A stretch of 64,000 nt of DNA, from positions 186,001 to 250,000 of the forward strand of contig NZ_AUBP01000006.1 of assembly GCF_000429305.1 (NCBI RefSeq), read 5' to 3'. Of this stretch, positions 45,965 to 55,558 are shown piece by piece. Source of the stretch: Desulfovibrio inopinatus DSM 10711 (GTDB lineage: Bacteria > Desulfobacterota > Desulfovibrionia > Desulfovibrionales > Desulfovibrionaceae). Each line of letters opens with the position of its first letter. Position 1 is the first letter of the stretch. The notes beneath the pieces were generated by a model, which saw only the letters and a list, made by a program, of their open reading frames with translations, ran no database searches and was not told where the DNA came from. Made by a program: the position numbers and the translations under genes.

Positions 45965-47593
45965 GTGACGACAACCAAACCCCACATTCCGCAATGGGCT
46001 CTCTGCCCGGAAAACCGCATTGCAACTGCATCGGATGTTCTTGAAGTATGTCGAGATCTTCAACGGCTTGTGAGAATTCTCACTCGCTTAACAGGGATCG
46101 ACCTCTTCATCATCAATGCCGAATACGTCTGTGTCGCTGGTTCAGGATCGTATGAAGCCGCTGTTGGCTGCATGAGTCCACGCGACACGGCAATTGGATA
46201 CAGCCTGGCGAGCGGCCGACCGACCATGGTGGCCGACCCCCGCGCCCACGACGCCTGTCGCGAGTGCTCACAACGGCTGACCTGCCGGGACGTCGCCAAC
46301 TACACGGCTCCCATTACCGTTCATGAACGCACTGTCGCTGCAGTGCAGGCGGTGACGTTCGACGCCGCCCAATGCACGCGTCTGGAAGACAAAGCCGCCG
46401 ACCTTGCCGAGGCGATAACCTTATTTCTTGTCCAAACCTGTGAGGCTGATGCTCGACTGTTCACGGCGTTGGCCGGTTCAGCGGAAGAAACCGATAGCGC
46501 CGGCCTGGAGCGTATTGTGGGTGAAAGTCAGGCTATGCGTGCTCTCAAGGATGATATTATCCGCTCTGCCCCGTTGGATTCCACGGTATTGCTGCAAGGC
46601 GAATCCGGGACGGGCAAAGAACTTGCCGCCCAGGCCATTCACGAACTCTCGCCACGAGCTGCCGGTCCATTCGTTGCGGTCAATTGCGGTGCCATTCCCG
46701 AATCCATCATTGAAAGCGAGCTGTTCGGCTATGTCTCCGGCGCCTTCACCGGTGCCCAACGTGGTGGAAAGCCCGGATTATTCGAGCATGCCGCTGGCGG
46801 CACCTTGTTTCTGGATGAAATCGCCGAACTGCCCCTGCCGTTGCAGGTCAAGCTTCTGCGCGTGCTCCAGGAACGCAAAGTCATGCGTTTGGGGGGCCGC
46901 AAGGAACACGCCTTTGACGTCCGCATCATTGCAGCCGCCAATGTGGATGTTGCCGAACAAGCCCGCAAAGGCCGCTTTCGTCAGGATCTCTATTACCGAT
47001 TATCTGTCATTCCTTTACGTGTTCCTGCTTTACGTGAGCGTGAGGGGGATGTGGACTTGCTTGTCTATCATTTTGCCAGACTCTACGCCCGTCGTCGGGG
47101 TGAACCCCCACCGCCGGTCGATCTGGAACTCATGGAACGGTTCAGGGCATATTCCTGGCCGGGCAATGTGCGAGAGCTGAAAAATTTTGTCGAATATGGC
47201 GTCAATTTCCGTAAAGGCCGAAGTCTCGACTTGAACACACTGGCCGCCCGGTTTGAAGCAGCCGAAAATGTGTCAACGATATCGACGAGAGAGTACCGTA
47301 TTCTGGACAACGGGCTTGTTTGCCCTGGCCATCCTCAACATCCAGCGCTATCAGATACTATGCCCGATGCTGCAGTGCACAACACCGCAAAATCGGCTCC
47401 CGACGATACCACGGTGTCCGAGCAAGACACCATCCGTGAAGCTCTGGCCCGCTTGGGATCGGATTTGGACGGGAAACGACGCGTTGCCGAAGAACTCGGC
47501 ATGAGCTTGGCGACGCTCTATCGTAAGATCAAACGATACCACCTGCTTGATGCCTATCGTTACGATATCGGCAGCCAAGCCACCCACCGATAA
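45965..47593 (+). CDS. Sigma-54-dependent Fis-family activator with GAF-like sensor
   Basis: 542 aa. The GTG at 45965 has GAGG 6 nt upstream; another GTG is at 45959. N-terminal GAF-like domain (about residues 30-165) with a Cys-rich stretch ([13 protein letters not shown]). The AAA+ domain has Walker [15 protein letters not shown] loop (contact with sigma-54) and Walker [11 protein letters not shown]. The C-terminal Fis-type HTH is [20 protein letters not shown]. No receiver domain. A convergent livJHMGF operon, with a sigma-54 promoter and shared half-sites, is a likely target (inference). Confidence 0.92.
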   Translation: MTTTKPHIPQWALCPENRIATASDVLEVCRDLQRLVRILTRLTGIDLFIINAEYVCVAGSGSYEAAVGCMSPRDTAIGYSLASGRPTMVADPRAHDACRECSQRLTCRDVANYTAPITVHERTVAAVQAVTFDAAQCTRLEDKAADLAEAITLFLVQTCEADARLFTALAGSAEETDSAGLERIVGESQAMRALKDDIIRSAPLDSTVLLQGESGTGKELAAQAIHELSPRAAGPFVAVNCGAIPESIIESELFGYVSGAFTGAQRGGKPGLFEHAAGGTLFLDEIAELPLPLQVKLLRVLQERKVMRLGGRKEHAFDVRIIAAANVDVAEQARKGRFRQDLYYRLSVIPLRVPALREREGDVDLLVYHFARLYARRRGEPPPPVDLELMERFRAYSWPGNVRELKNFVEYGVNFRKGRSLDLNTLAARFEAAENVSTISTREYRILDNGLVCPGHPQHPALSDTMPDAAVHNTAKSAPDDTTVSEQDTIREALARLGSDLDGKRRVAEELGMSLATLYRKIKRYHLLDAYRYDIGSQATHR

Positions 47594-47619
47594 TAGATCC
47601 CCATCAACATCTATAAAAA

Positions 47620-47649
47620 ACGCCGGGAACGTCATTTCGTTCCCGGCGT
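47620..47649. terminator. Bidirectional terminator
   Basis: 12-bp stem ACGCCGGGAACG/CGTTCCCGGCGT with 6-nt loop, A-rich on the left so that the minus strand ends in T6; between the activator and livF. Confidence 0.88.
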
Positions 47650-47679
47650 CTTGCCGCATATTATTGCAGAGGCGCGCTT

Positions 47680-48399
47680 TTAAACGTGCGTATGACCACC
47701 AAGATATGCGGCTTCGAGACGATTGTCCCGCGCGAGTTCATCAGCCGGCCCTTCCATGATAATGGCGCCACCTTCCATAATGTAGGCATAATCCGCCACG
47801 GAGAGTGCAGCTTTCGCGTTTTGCTCGACGATCAGAATCGCCGTTCCTGCCTCTCTAATACGAACGATGAGGTCGAAAATACATTTGATAACCAAAGGAG
47901 CCAGGCCAAGCGACGGTTCATCAAGTAACAACAATTTCGGTCGTCCCATGAGTGCCCGGCCAATGCACAACATCTGTTGTTCTCCGCCGGACATGGCACC
48001 GGCTTGTTGTTGAAAGCGATCTTTCAAAATCGGAAACAGATCAAAGACACGATCAAGATCTTCCTGAAAGTGTGCTTTGTCCTGGTGATAGGCTCCCAAG
48101 ATGAGATTTTCCTCCACTGTCATATTGGAGAAAATTTGACGTCCTTCCGGAGCCTGACACAAGCCGAGCTTGACGACTTTATCCGATCCAATATTGGCGA
48201 TATTTTGCCCCTGAAATACAATTTCTCCGGCAGTCGCCTGATAAATATTGGAGATTGCCCGCATCAACGTCGTTTTCCCCACGCCGTTGGAGCCAAGTAC
48301 AGCCACTACCCCGTTTTCTTCAACCTTCACATTGACGGCACGCAAAATTTGCTGAACCCCCATGCGAACATCAAGATTTTTGACCTCTAGAATTGACAT
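47680..48399 (-). CDS. livF: Branched-chain amino acid ABC transporter ATPase LivF
   Basis: 239 aa. Walker A LGSNGVGKTT, signature MSGGEQQML, Walker B LLLDEPSLGL. The 235-240 aa length and MSILEVKNLDVRMGVQQIL start are typical of LivF. GGAGG lies 7 nt before the ATG and the gene overlaps livG by 13 bases. The last gene in the liv operon. Confidence 0.96.
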   Translation of the reverse strand: MSILEVKNLDVRMGVQQILRAVNVKVEENGVVAVLGSNGVGKTTLMRAISNIYQATAGEIVFQGQNIANIGSDKVVKLGLCQAPEGRQIFSNMTVEENLILGAYHQDKAHFQEDLDRVFDLFPILKDRFQQQAGAMSGGEQQMLCIGRALMGRPKLLLLDEPSLGLAPLVIKCIFDLIVRIREAGTAILIVEQNAKAALSVADYAYIMEGGAIIMEGPADELARDNRLEAAYLGGHTHV

Positions 48400-49157
48400 T
48401 CTTCGCCTCCCAGGTAGGCCTCCAGGACGGCCGGGGCTTTCTGAATAACAGCAGGGGTGTCGTCAGCAATCTTTTTTCCCAACGCCAGAACCATAACCCG
48501 ATGACAAATGCTCATGACAAGCCCCATGTCGTGCTCAACAAGGAGAATCGGTAAACCTTCATCGTTGAGCTCACGGATAAAACCGGCCAATTGCGCAGTT
48601 TCTTGCTCATTAAGACCGGCTGCGGGTTCATCAAGAATCAATAAATTGGGATTGGTTGCCATGGCACGGGCAATTTCAAGATATTTCCGCCGACCATACG
48701 AAAGGTTGGCCGCGAGCTCTCCGGCCTGGGTATCCAAGCCAACGCGTTGCAGGATATCCCAAGTACGACGGCTAATGGCGTTGTCCGTCGTACACCGAAA
48801 CGGCCACAGGGCACGCCGCAATGAATGCCCGAGCGAACCAACCGCTCCAATGGACACATTGTCGAACACCGTCATATTCGGCATGATGCGCAAATTTTGA
48901 AATGTGCGTCCAATGCCGCGCTTGGCGACCTGATAGGGCTTGAGGCCTGTAATGCGCTTCCCCATGAAGCGGACTTCCCCTTCGCTCGGCGGGTAAAACC
49001 CGGTCAGGCAATTGAAGAAGGTACTCTTCCCCGCGCCATTGGGTCCAATGAGTCCGACGAGTTCTCCCGGATTCATGATCATATCTACACTATCCACGGC
49101 CGTCAGCCCGCCGAATCGCCGGGTCAGGGCGCGAGTTTCCAGAATCATCTCGGCCAT
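48387..49157 (-). CDS. livG: Branched-chain amino acid ABC transporter ATPase LivG
   Basis: 256 aa. Walker A IGPNGAGKST, signature LSYGRRKYLEIA, Walker B LLILDEPAAGLN. The start at 49157 overlaps the livM stop (TAATG); a GTG at 49166 is an alternative. The signature with YGRRK is typical of LivG rather than LivF. Confidence 0.95.
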   Translation of the reverse strand: MAEMILETRALTRRFGGLTAVDSVDMIMNPGELVGLIGPNGAGKSTFFNCLTGFYPPSEGEVRFMGKRITGLKPYQVAKRGIGRTFQNLRIMPNMTVFDNVSIGAVGSLGHSLRRALWPFRCTTDNAISRRTWDILQRVGLDTQAGELAANLSYGRRKYLEIARAMATNPNLLILDEPAAGLNEQETAQLAGFIRELNDEGLPILLVEHDMGLVMSICHRVMVLALGKKIADDTPAVIQKAPAVLEAYLGGEECQF

Positions 49158-50176
49158 TACTTCCACCCCACAGACTGACGGCCGCCAATCCAGGCCGCGT
49201 TGAATTGACGTCTTGCCATGTCAATGGCCGATACTTCACCGAACAGTCCTTTCGGTAAGAGCAGGATGGACAGAAACATGACCACCCCGACAGCAACCAT
49301 GCGCATATCGCCCAAGCTCCGAGCAACCTCGGGCAGCAAAATGAGCAACAGAGCGCCAAGCAGCCCACCGGGCAGCGATCCGAGACCACCAACAACAACC
49401 ATGGCTAAAATCAAAATGGACTCGCTGAATTGGAAACTGTCCGGGCTGATATACCCGGCACTGTGAGCCATGACGGCTCCAGCCAAACCGGCAAAAAACG
49501 TACTCGCCGCAAAGGCTTGAATTTTGAGTTTGACGACATTGATACCCATGGCTTCAGCACACTGATCATCTTCACGAACGGAACGGAGTGCATTGCCGAA
49601 ATAGGAATTTGTCATGCGCCAAAGTAGGTAAATCGAGATACAGGCCAGGACGGCAATAATGTAATAGATGGAAAGCAGACTACTGAATCGGTATCCAAAA
49701 ATCGTGATCGGTTCATAAATCTGCACGCCCATGGGGCCGCGGGTCAACGAAACCCAGTTCAATAAGGAAACGTGGATAATCTCCCCGACCCCCAATGTCG
49801 CGACGGCAAAATAAATGCTGATAAGCCGCATTGTTGGGAGAGCGACAAGAACCCCGGCCACCCCAGCGGCCAATCCGCCCAATGGCAATGTCACAAGAAA
49901 CGGCAGCCCGTAATTCGATGCAAGCAGTGCTGCTGTATAGGCTCCGATGCCATAAAAAGCGGCATGCCCCAGACACAACAAGCCTGCGGTTCCCGTAATC
50001 AGATTCATACTTGCGGCCAAGATGCAAAAAATCAATGCGGAATTGGCCAGTTGGACATAATAGCTCTTGCCGAGGGCCGAGAGGATGGCCGGAACCACGG
50101 CAAGAACGAACAGCAACAGTCCTGCTGTCAACAGCCGTGACCGCCAGGGGCTCGTGGTGGAAATGGAATCGGTCAT
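49157..50176 (-). CDS. livM: Branched-chain amino acid ABC transporter permease LivM
   Basis: 339 aa from the ATG at 50176. About nine to ten membrane helices; LivM signature segments include MNLITGTAGLLCLGHAAFYGIGAY and GGLGSLPGGLLGAL (each within the permease core). It forms the inner-membrane channel together with LivH. Confidence 0.94.
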   Translation of the reverse strand: MTDSISTTSPWRSRLLTAGLLLFVLAVVPAILSALGKSYYVQLANSALIFCILAASMNLITGTAGLLCLGHAAFYGIGAYTAALLASNYGLPFLVTLPLGGLAAGVAGVLVALPTMRLISIYFAVATLGVGEIIHVSLLNWVSLTRGPMGVQIYEPITIFGYRFSSLLSIYYIIAVLACISIYLLWRMTNSYFGNALRSVREDDQCAEAMGINVVKLKIQAFAASTFFAGLAGAVMAHSAGYISPDSFQFSESILILAMVVVGGLGSLPGGLLGALLLILLPEVARSLGDMRMVAVGVVMFLSILLLPKGLFGEVSAIDMARRQFNAAWIGGRQSVGWK

Positions 50177-50192
50177 ATCGTACGCCTCGGAG

Positions 50193-51104
50193 TTACACTC
50201 GTTCCCGTCGGGCACCGAAAATACCCTGGGGGAAGAAGATCAAGGTCAGAATAAGGAAGCTGTACGCGACCATGTCGCTCCAGCCCTGGGTCATAAAATC
50301 GGTCGCCAACGCTTCGCATACACCGAGAATCAACGCACAGATTACGGCTCCGGGAATGCTCGACAAACCGCCCATGACCATCGCCACAAAGGCTTTGATT
50401 GAGGGCGCAAAGCCCATGGTCGGGAAAATGGCTCCATAATAGAGTCCGACCATGATACCGGCGGCTCCACCGAGCATGCTGCCTACGGCAAACGTGGCAA
50501 TAATGGTCTTATCCACGGACAAGCCCACGTATTTGGCTCCCAAAGGATTGTTGGAAATGGCTCGAATGGAAAGGCCGATTCGTGTGCGGTAGAGAATATA
50601 TTGCAGGCCTCCGAGCATAACGATAGACGATCCTAGAATGAGAAATTGCCCTGTCGAAAGGGATATCGATCCCAACTGAATAGGCTCATTGAGTAAGTAT
50701 TGGGCCGGGATCGTTTGCATCTCGGCACCGAAAAAATGCTGAATGAGTTCTTTGATGATGATGGAAACAGCCAGCGAAGAAAGCAATGTCGCTTCACGCA
50801 TGGCTCTCGACTTCAGCGAGGCCTCGTCCTGAAAACGTCGAAACGGTTTGAATGCCAAGCGTTCCAGACCAATACCGGCCAATCCGCCGACGACAAGAGC
50901 CACGAGAATAACGAACGCCAGCGGCCAGCCAAGAAGATTGATACAGACCAGTCCCGCAAACGCGCCAATGGTGTACATTTCGCCGTGCGCGAAGTTGACC
51001 ACGTTGAGGACGCCGAAGATGAGGGTGAATCCAATGGCAATGAGCGCATACACCATGCCCACGCTCAGGCCGTTGATGACTTGCATGAGAAAATATGTGT
51101 CCAT
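50193..51104 (-). CDS. livH: Branched-chain amino acid ABC transporter permease LivH
   Basis: 303 aa, about eight helices, with NGLSVGMVYALIAIGFTLIF at the N-terminus and GGLSSIPGAVICALILGV near the C-terminus, typical of LivH. Downstream of livJ after a stem-loop, upstream of livM with a 16-base gap. Confidence 0.95.
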   Translation of the reverse strand: MDTYFLMQVINGLSVGMVYALIAIGFTLIFGVLNVVNFAHGEMYTIGAFAGLVCINLLGWPLAFVILVALVVGGLAGIGLERLAFKPFRRFQDEASLKSRAMREATLLSSLAVSIIIKELIQHFFGAEMQTIPAQYLLNEPIQLGSISLSTGQFLILGSSIVMLGGLQYILYRTRIGLSIRAISNNPLGAKYVGLSVDKTIIATFAVGSMLGGAAGIMVGLYYGAIFPTMGFAPSIKAFVAMVMGGLSSIPGAVICALILGVCEALATDFMTQGWSDMVAYSFLILTLIFFPQGIFGARRERV

Positions 51105-51125
51105 GAGAAGCCCGTCGTGTGCTGT

Positions 51126-51148
51126 CGGCGGGCCTTCTCGGCCCGCCG
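51126..51148 (-). terminator. Stem-loop between livJ and livH
   Basis: CGGCGGGCC/GGCCCGCCG, 9-bp stem with a 5-nt loop and no T run; probably protects livJ mRNA or attenuates, so that more binding protein than permease is made. Confidence 0.7.
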
Positions 51149-51170
51149 GTGATGCCGGGAAAGATTCGCC

Positions 51171-52289
51171 TTAGTCGACGAGGTGGAAGGCACCGTCTTC
51201 GATGCGCATCCGAGCCAGGCCCTTGACCGGTTCACGGGTCTCGGGATCAAAGGAGGTGGAGCCGGTGACGCCGGGATAACCCTTGGTCGCAGCCAGAGCG
51301 TCACGCAGGGACTGTCGGTTCACGTCGGCACCCACACTGGCGATAGCGTCAAGCATAATACCGACGGCATCGTACGCCTGTGCTGCAAACATGCTCGGGT
51401 CGTCGCCATAACGCTTCTTGTATTCAGTCACGAATTCGACAACGTTCGCTTCAGGGCTGTCGGGCATAAATGTCGTCGACAGCAAAAGGCCGTTGGCGGA
51501 ATCGCCTGCCAGTTCCAGCAGTTTGGGCGAGTATAGCGACGAGGTGCCGAAGAACGGGATATCGATACCGAGCTGCTTGCGCTGCTGGAGAATCATAGCC
51601 CCTTCTTCATACATCATACACAGATAGATAGCTTGGGGTTTGTCGCGGGCAACTTTGGTCAGGATGGAACGGAAGTCGCGGTTACCGGGGTTGAAATACT
51701 CGATGTCCGTTACTTCGCCACCAAGATCTTTGAGACCTTTAGCAAAATTCTCAGCTGCGGAAATCCCCCAGTCGTTCTGAATGGCGACGATGGCAAATTT
51801 CTTATATCCTAAGCTCGTAGCCCATTTCGCAACAAACGGCCCTTCAAAAGCTTGCGTCGTAATATTGCGAAATTGAAAATCCCCAATTTTATTGAAATCG
51901 GGATGCGATGCCGTTTGCGAAAGCTGGGGCATCCCTTCCATGGCATAAACACGGCCAGCGGCCATAGAAACGGTGGACGTGAAGTCGCCAAGCACACCAA
52001 CCACCCGCTCATCATCGACGAACTTACGAGCAATATTGATGGCTTCTTTGGGATCGGACTTGGAATCTTCGTAGAGGATCTCTACGGTTGCTCCTGGCAA
52101 TTTTCCGGATTTGTTAAATTTCTCAAGTTGAATTTGCGCAGCATTGCGAAATACTTCCCCATATTTCGCATGGCTTCCGGTCAATGGGAGTGAATATCCC
52201 AAAACGATAGTTTTTTCGGCCTGTGCAGCAGAAGCCGCAAATAGGATAGCCAAAGCGGCCAATGCAACAAAAAGACGATTTAGTTTCAT
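51171..52289 (-). CDS. livJ: Branched-chain amino acid (Liv-type) periplasmic binding protein
   Basis: 372 aa from the ATG at 52289 with GGAG upstream; the long N-terminal extension of the frame is rejected. Signal peptide (MKLNRLFVALAALAILF, cut after AQA). Mature protein starts EKTIVLGYSLPLTGSHAKYGE, typical of Leu/Ile/Val-binding proteins (peripla_BP_6). Substrate may be other amino acids or amides. First gene of the operon. Confidence 0.94.
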   Translation of the reverse strand: MKLNRLFVALAALAILFAASAAQAEKTIVLGYSLPLTGSHAKYGEVFRNAAQIQLEKFNKSGKLPGATVEILYEDSKSDPKEAINIARKFVDDERVVGVLGDFTSTVSMAAGRVYAMEGMPQLSQTASHPDFNKIGDFQFRNITTQAFEGPFVAKWATSLGYKKFAIVAIQNDWGISAAENFAKGLKDLGGEVTDIEYFNPGNRDFRSILTKVARDKPQAIYLCMMYEEGAMILQQRKQLGIDIPFFGTSSLYSPKLLELAGDSANGLLLSTTFMPDSPEANVVEFVTEYKKRYGDDPSMFAAQAYDAVGIMLDAIASVGADVNRQSLRDALAATKGYPGVTGSTSFDPETREPVKGLARMRIEDGAFHLVD

Positions 52290-52400
52290 GGTGTGCTCCT
52301 CCGATGATACGAGGTTGAACGGAGAGTCGTACCGGGCGGACCTTCGTCGCCGGACTCCCGAAAATGGGAGAAATTCCGTCATGGTGCTCGGATGGCAGTA

Positions 52401-52416
52401 AGCAATCGGCATGCCA
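52401..52416 (-). promoter_or_regulatory. Sigma-54 promoter of livJHMGF
   Basis: On the minus strand TGGCAT-GCCGA-TTGCT, one mismatch to TGGCAC-N5-TTGCW with exact GG/GC spacing. Predicted start near 52390, about 100 bases before livJ. Confidence 0.65.
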
Positions 52417-52556
52417 TGATGGGGCAACGGTGAAATCGGACCGGAACGCTTGCTTCGGGACATTGCGAAAGCCGCGAGAACAAAAGAACCACTGAAAGCA
52501 ATTCTTCAAAAATGTCAATCGGGGGAGAGGGAAGGGAGACTTCTCAAAACGACCAA

Positions 52557-52569
52557 TGTCAAATTGACA
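52557..52569. promoter_or_regulatory. Palindrome upstream of livJ
   Basis: TGTCAAATTGACA, 6-bp arms about a central A, with another half-site TGTCAA at 52513-52518. It could be an operator; the binding protein is unknown. A second palindrome, TGCGAATTTCGCA, is at 52606-52618. Confidence 0.35.
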
Positions 52570-52589
52570 AAATCCTCAAATCTGGCTCT

Positions 52590-52644
52590 CATTTCTCATC
52601 TTGCTTGCGAATTTCGCATTATTGGCAGCCCAAAATGAGAAATG
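52590..52644. promoter_or_regulatory. Candidate upstream activator sites for liv promoter
   Basis: CATTTCTCAT (52590-52599) and its exact inverse ATGAGAAATG (52635-52644) lie about 200 bases upstream of the sigma-54 promoter. They share ATGAGAA with the palindrome before the sigma-54 activator gene. Confidence 0.4.
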
Positions 52645-52705
52645 TTGACAAATTTTCACGAGGACCGACTCCCTGAACGGCTTCGGCCCTCGCGAAAAAC
52701 AATAC

Positions 52706-53188
52706 TTATTTTTTACGAATCTTCAGGTAGCACTTTTCTTTGCTTCCTTCGGGCAGCGCCGTCATTTCGAAACCAAAACCGGCGCCTTCAAACGTGCCGT
52801 AGTCAATAATTCCGGCAACTTCACACATCGTAGCGCATTCTTCGTCGGACAATCCCATCTTGCGCCAGGAGTTCTTGAGCGGGCAATTGTCGAACTCGAT
52901 ATCCAAGCCACCGTCGTCACACCGGGTCACGGTAGGGGCAAACATCTTGGAATCATCAGCAATATGGCCAATGAACGCATCACGCAGACCAGGAAAATCG
53001 CCAGCATCAGCATACTGCTTGAACTGCTGGCCGATTTCTTGACCACGTTTGTAAATGCCTTTTTTCATGACTTCTTTGGCTTTTTCCATACCAAATTCTT
53101 CGACCATGGCATCAAAAATAAATTTGTAGAGAATGCCCCGGTTTTCATTGGCTGCGTACAGCTCTTCACGTAATTTGGCTTCACTCAT
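52706..53188 (-). CDS. L-2-amino-thiazoline-4-carboxylate hydrolase-like protein
   Basis: 160 aa, cytoplasmic. The start MSEAKLREELYAANENRGILYKF and the core FDNCPLKNSWRKMGLSDEEC and MCEVAGIIDYGTFE match the ATC hydrolase family (PF14196). Cys in NCPLKN and CATMCEV are conserved. The enzyme opens thiazoline carboxylate toward cysteine. Its gene is transcribed away from the cysteine desulfidase gene, with a 190-base shared promoter region, suggesting joint work in cysteine breakdown. Substrate is inferred. Confidence 0.78.
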   Translation of the reverse strand: MSEAKLREELYAANENRGILYKFIFDAMVEEFGMEKAKEVMKKGIYKRGQEIGQQFKQYADAGDFPGLRDAFIGHIADDSKMFAPTVTRCDDGGLDIEFDNCPLKNSWRKMGLSDEECATMCEVAGIIDYGTFEGAGFGFEMTALPEGSKEKCYLKIRKK

Positions 53189-53289
53189 CTGTTCATACTC
53201 CTTGTCTCCGGCGAATTCTGAGCCGGTTGCGGTTTGTTCGTGTCCGCACCTCCTGCAAGAGGCACACCGGCGTTCTCGTTGCGCCGCGT

Positions 53290-53305
53290 TGGCACCATAC
53301 TTGAT
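53290..53305 (+). promoter_or_regulatory. Candidate sigma-54 promoter of the cysteine desulfidase gene
   Basis: TGGCAC-CATAC-TTGAT. The -24 box is perfect with right spacing, but the -12 GC reads GA, so activity is uncertain. Confidence 0.3.
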
Positions 53306-53381
53306 AGGGTAAAGCCAGACAAGTCATGTCAAACCCGATTCCGCGGACCGTTTGCCGGGCCGCGCATATGAAAGGATGAAA

Positions 53382-54713
53382 ATGGATCTGCACGCATTTT
53401 TCGCCAACGAGGTCAAACCCGCCCTCGGTTGCACCGAGCCCGGCGCCGTTGCGCTCGCCGCCAGCGCCGGTGCACGATATCTTTCCGGCCCCCCCAGGCA
53501 TATCCATCTCCGTCTGTCGGCCAACATCTATAAGAACGGAAGATCGGTCGGCATTCCCGGTGCCCCCGGCCTCAAAGGCAATCTTCTGGCTGCGGCTCTC
53601 GGTGCCTTGGGAGGCGACCCGGACAAGGGACTCCAAGCGCTGGAAAATATCGATGAAACAATGATCGCCCAGGCAACGGCCATGCTCGAAGCCGGGAGCC
53701 TGACTGAAGAAGTTTTATCGGACACGCCAAACGTCTATGCCGAAGTCGAGTTGTTGCGTCAGGGAGAAAGCGTCACCGCTGTCGTGGCCCATGCCCACGA
53801 TCAGGTTGTCGAAGTGAGCCGTAACCGTCAGACCGTCTATGAAGGGCAAGATGGAGAAACCGGTTCGGGACGTATCCCGGCGTATATCTCCGAACTCATG
53901 CGCGCAGATTTCAATGATCTGTGGGCATTGGCCGGTTCCATCGACGACGCAACGGTCGGCTTTCTTCTGGAAGGCGTTGCCATGAATCTCCAGGTGGCCG
54001 AAAAAGGACTCAAAGAACCATGGGGATTGGGGACTGGCTATGTTGCCGCCGCCAATCTGCCGCAAGACGATCTCGCCTGGATGATTCGGGCTTGGTCCGC
54101 GGCCGCGGCCGATGTTCGCATGGATGGTGGACGGTGGCCGGTCATGAGTAGCGCAGGCAGCGGAAATCACGGCCTGACGGCTATCATTCCCCCGGCACTG
54201 GCTGCCCGTGTTTGGAAACGCTCCAACCGGGAACTTGCCGAAGCACTTGCCTTGTCTCATCTGGTAACGGGCGCTATCAAAGCGAAAACCGGTCGATTGA
54301 CCCCGGTGTGCGGATGTTCCGTCGCCGCCGGAGCCGGTGCGGCTGCAGCATTGACGCGCCTGGCCCATGGCACAGCCGAACAAGCCGAACAAGCCGTAGC
54401 CTATGTGTTGTCTTCTGTTATGGGAATGATCTGCGATGGTGCGAAGGCAACCTGCTCACTGAAAGTCGGAACGGCATCGGCCGAGGCCTTCATGGGAATG
54501 CTCTTAGCCACTCATGGCACGGCGCTCTCGTCGCCGCAAGGTATCGTGGGACCACAATTTACAGCCAACGCAAAAGCCGTGGGCGAATTATCCGGCGTAG
54601 GCTTTGCCGCCGTCGATGCCGTCATTTTACGTCTTTTGGAACGCCAAGCTGCTATACCGACACCGTCGTGTCCGACGCTGTCCGATCTCGACAAGACTGT
54701 CAGTCCAACTTAA
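53382..54713 (+). CDS. L-cysteine desulfidase (UPF0597/serine dehydratase-alpha-like)
   Basis: 443 aa from the ATG at 53382 (AAGG 7 nt upstream; ATG at 53376 also possible). Cluster Cys appear in ALGCTEPG (Cys17), PVCGCSV and ICDGAKATCSLK, matching the oxygen-sensitive Fe-S cysteine desulfidases (CdsB/CyuA, UPF0597). It breaks L-cysteine to sulfide, ammonia and pyruvate. It is followed by ridA, 25 bases downstream. Confidence 0.88.
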   Translation: MDLHAFFANEVKPALGCTEPGAVALAASAGARYLSGPPRHIHLRLSANIYKNGRSVGIPGAPGLKGNLLAAALGALGGDPDKGLQALENIDETMIAQATAMLEAGSLTEEVLSDTPNVYAEVELLRQGESVTAVVAHAHDQVVEVSRNRQTVYEGQDGETGSGRIPAYISELMRADFNDLWALAGSIDDATVGFLLEGVAMNLQVAEKGLKEPWGLGTGYVAAANLPQDDLAWMIRAWSAAAADVRMDGGRWPVMSSAGSGNHGLTAIIPPALAARVWKRSNRELAEALALSHLVTGAIKAKTGRLTPVCGCSVAAGAGAAAALTRLAHGTAEQAEQAVAYVLSSVMGMICDGAKATCSLKVGTASAEAFMGMLLATHGTALSSPQGIVGPQFTANAKAVGELSGVGFAAVDAVILRLLERQAAIPTPSCPTLSDLDKTVSPT

Positions 54714-54738
54714 TGAGCATGAAAAAGGAGATACTTCC

Positions 54739-55122
54739 ATGAGCGACATCGCATTTATTACTACCGACGGCGCCCCCGCCGCCGTTGGCCCCTATTCTCA
54801 AGCGACATGCACAGACGGCACCGTCTATGTGAGTGGTCAACTCGGCCTGATTCCGGAAACCATGAAATTGGCAGAAGGTTTCGAGGCCCAAACCAAACAA
54901 GCCTTGAAAAACCTTGGAGCCATTCTGAAGGCTGCCGGTTGCGGCGTCACCGACATCGTCAGCGTGGATGTCTTCCTCATCGACATGGGCGAGTTCAAAA
55001 CGCTCAACGGAATTTATGCAGAATTCATGGGCGACCACAAACCCGCACGTGCTGCCATCCAAGTTGCCGCCTTACCTCTTGGCGGACTTGTTGAAATCAA
55101 ATGCGTGGCACGCAAACCGTAA
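54739..55122 (+). CDS. ridA: RidA-type 2-iminoacid deaminase
   Basis: 127 aa. AAGGAG 8 nt before the ATG at 54739. Signature PARAAIQVAALPLGGLVEIKC includes the catalytic Arg in PARA and the end motif; AAVGPYSQA and YVSGQLG are also present. RidA hydrolyses reactive 2-aminoacrylate released by PLP or cysteine lyases; the location behind cysteine desulfidase fits detoxification of that intermediate. Confidence 0.93.
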   Translation: MSDIAFITTDGAPAAVGPYSQATCTDGTVYVSGQLGLIPETMKLAEGFEAQTKQALKNLGAILKAAGCGVTDIVSVDVFLIDMGEFKTLNGIYAEFMGDHKPARAAIQVAALPLGGLVEIKCVARKP

Positions 55123-55141
55123 CACCCCAATTTTCTTGTTG

Positions 55142-55185
55142 ACGCGGCGTGTATGTCGATCATGTGACGATATACACGTCCGCGT
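55142..55185 (+). terminator. Imperfect stem-loop after ridA
   Basis: ACGCGGCGTGTATGTCG pairs with CGATATACACGTCCGCGT with one bulge; followed by TTTATAG. Probably the end of the cysteine desulfidase-ridA transcript. Confidence 0.5.
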
Positions 55186-55519
55186 TTATAGACGCTTCAC
55201 CACGGCGCGACGAAGGAACAAAAGCACATCACGTGAAGTTTGTTGTGTACTGTTCCATTTCCGACCAGCACTCCTCTCCGACAATACCCCCTTTCACAAC
55301 AGCAACATACATCTCAACACCATAACACGCTGAAATGTTATACTATCAATTGTCTCTTACCTGTCTTCTTTTTATGGCATGTCGATTGCTACTCTTACTA
55401 TACCTTCAATGCGGAATGGTATCTCTTGAGACCCTATCCCCATGGTCATGGCTTGTGCTCCAAACGATGTCGAGATTATCCGCTTGAAGAGAAGACAGCC
55501 CACACACCCACCTCAATAT

Positions 55520-55558
55520 GTGAGCCCGGAATCGGTCATGGACCGATTCCGGGCTCAC
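55520..55558. terminator. Perfect 18-bp inverted repeat
   Basis: GTGAGCCCGGAATCGGTC, 3-nt centre, and its exact complement. No T run on either side. Perhaps a terminator for the dehydrogenase gene on the minus strand, 284 bases away, or a structured element. Confidence 0.5.
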
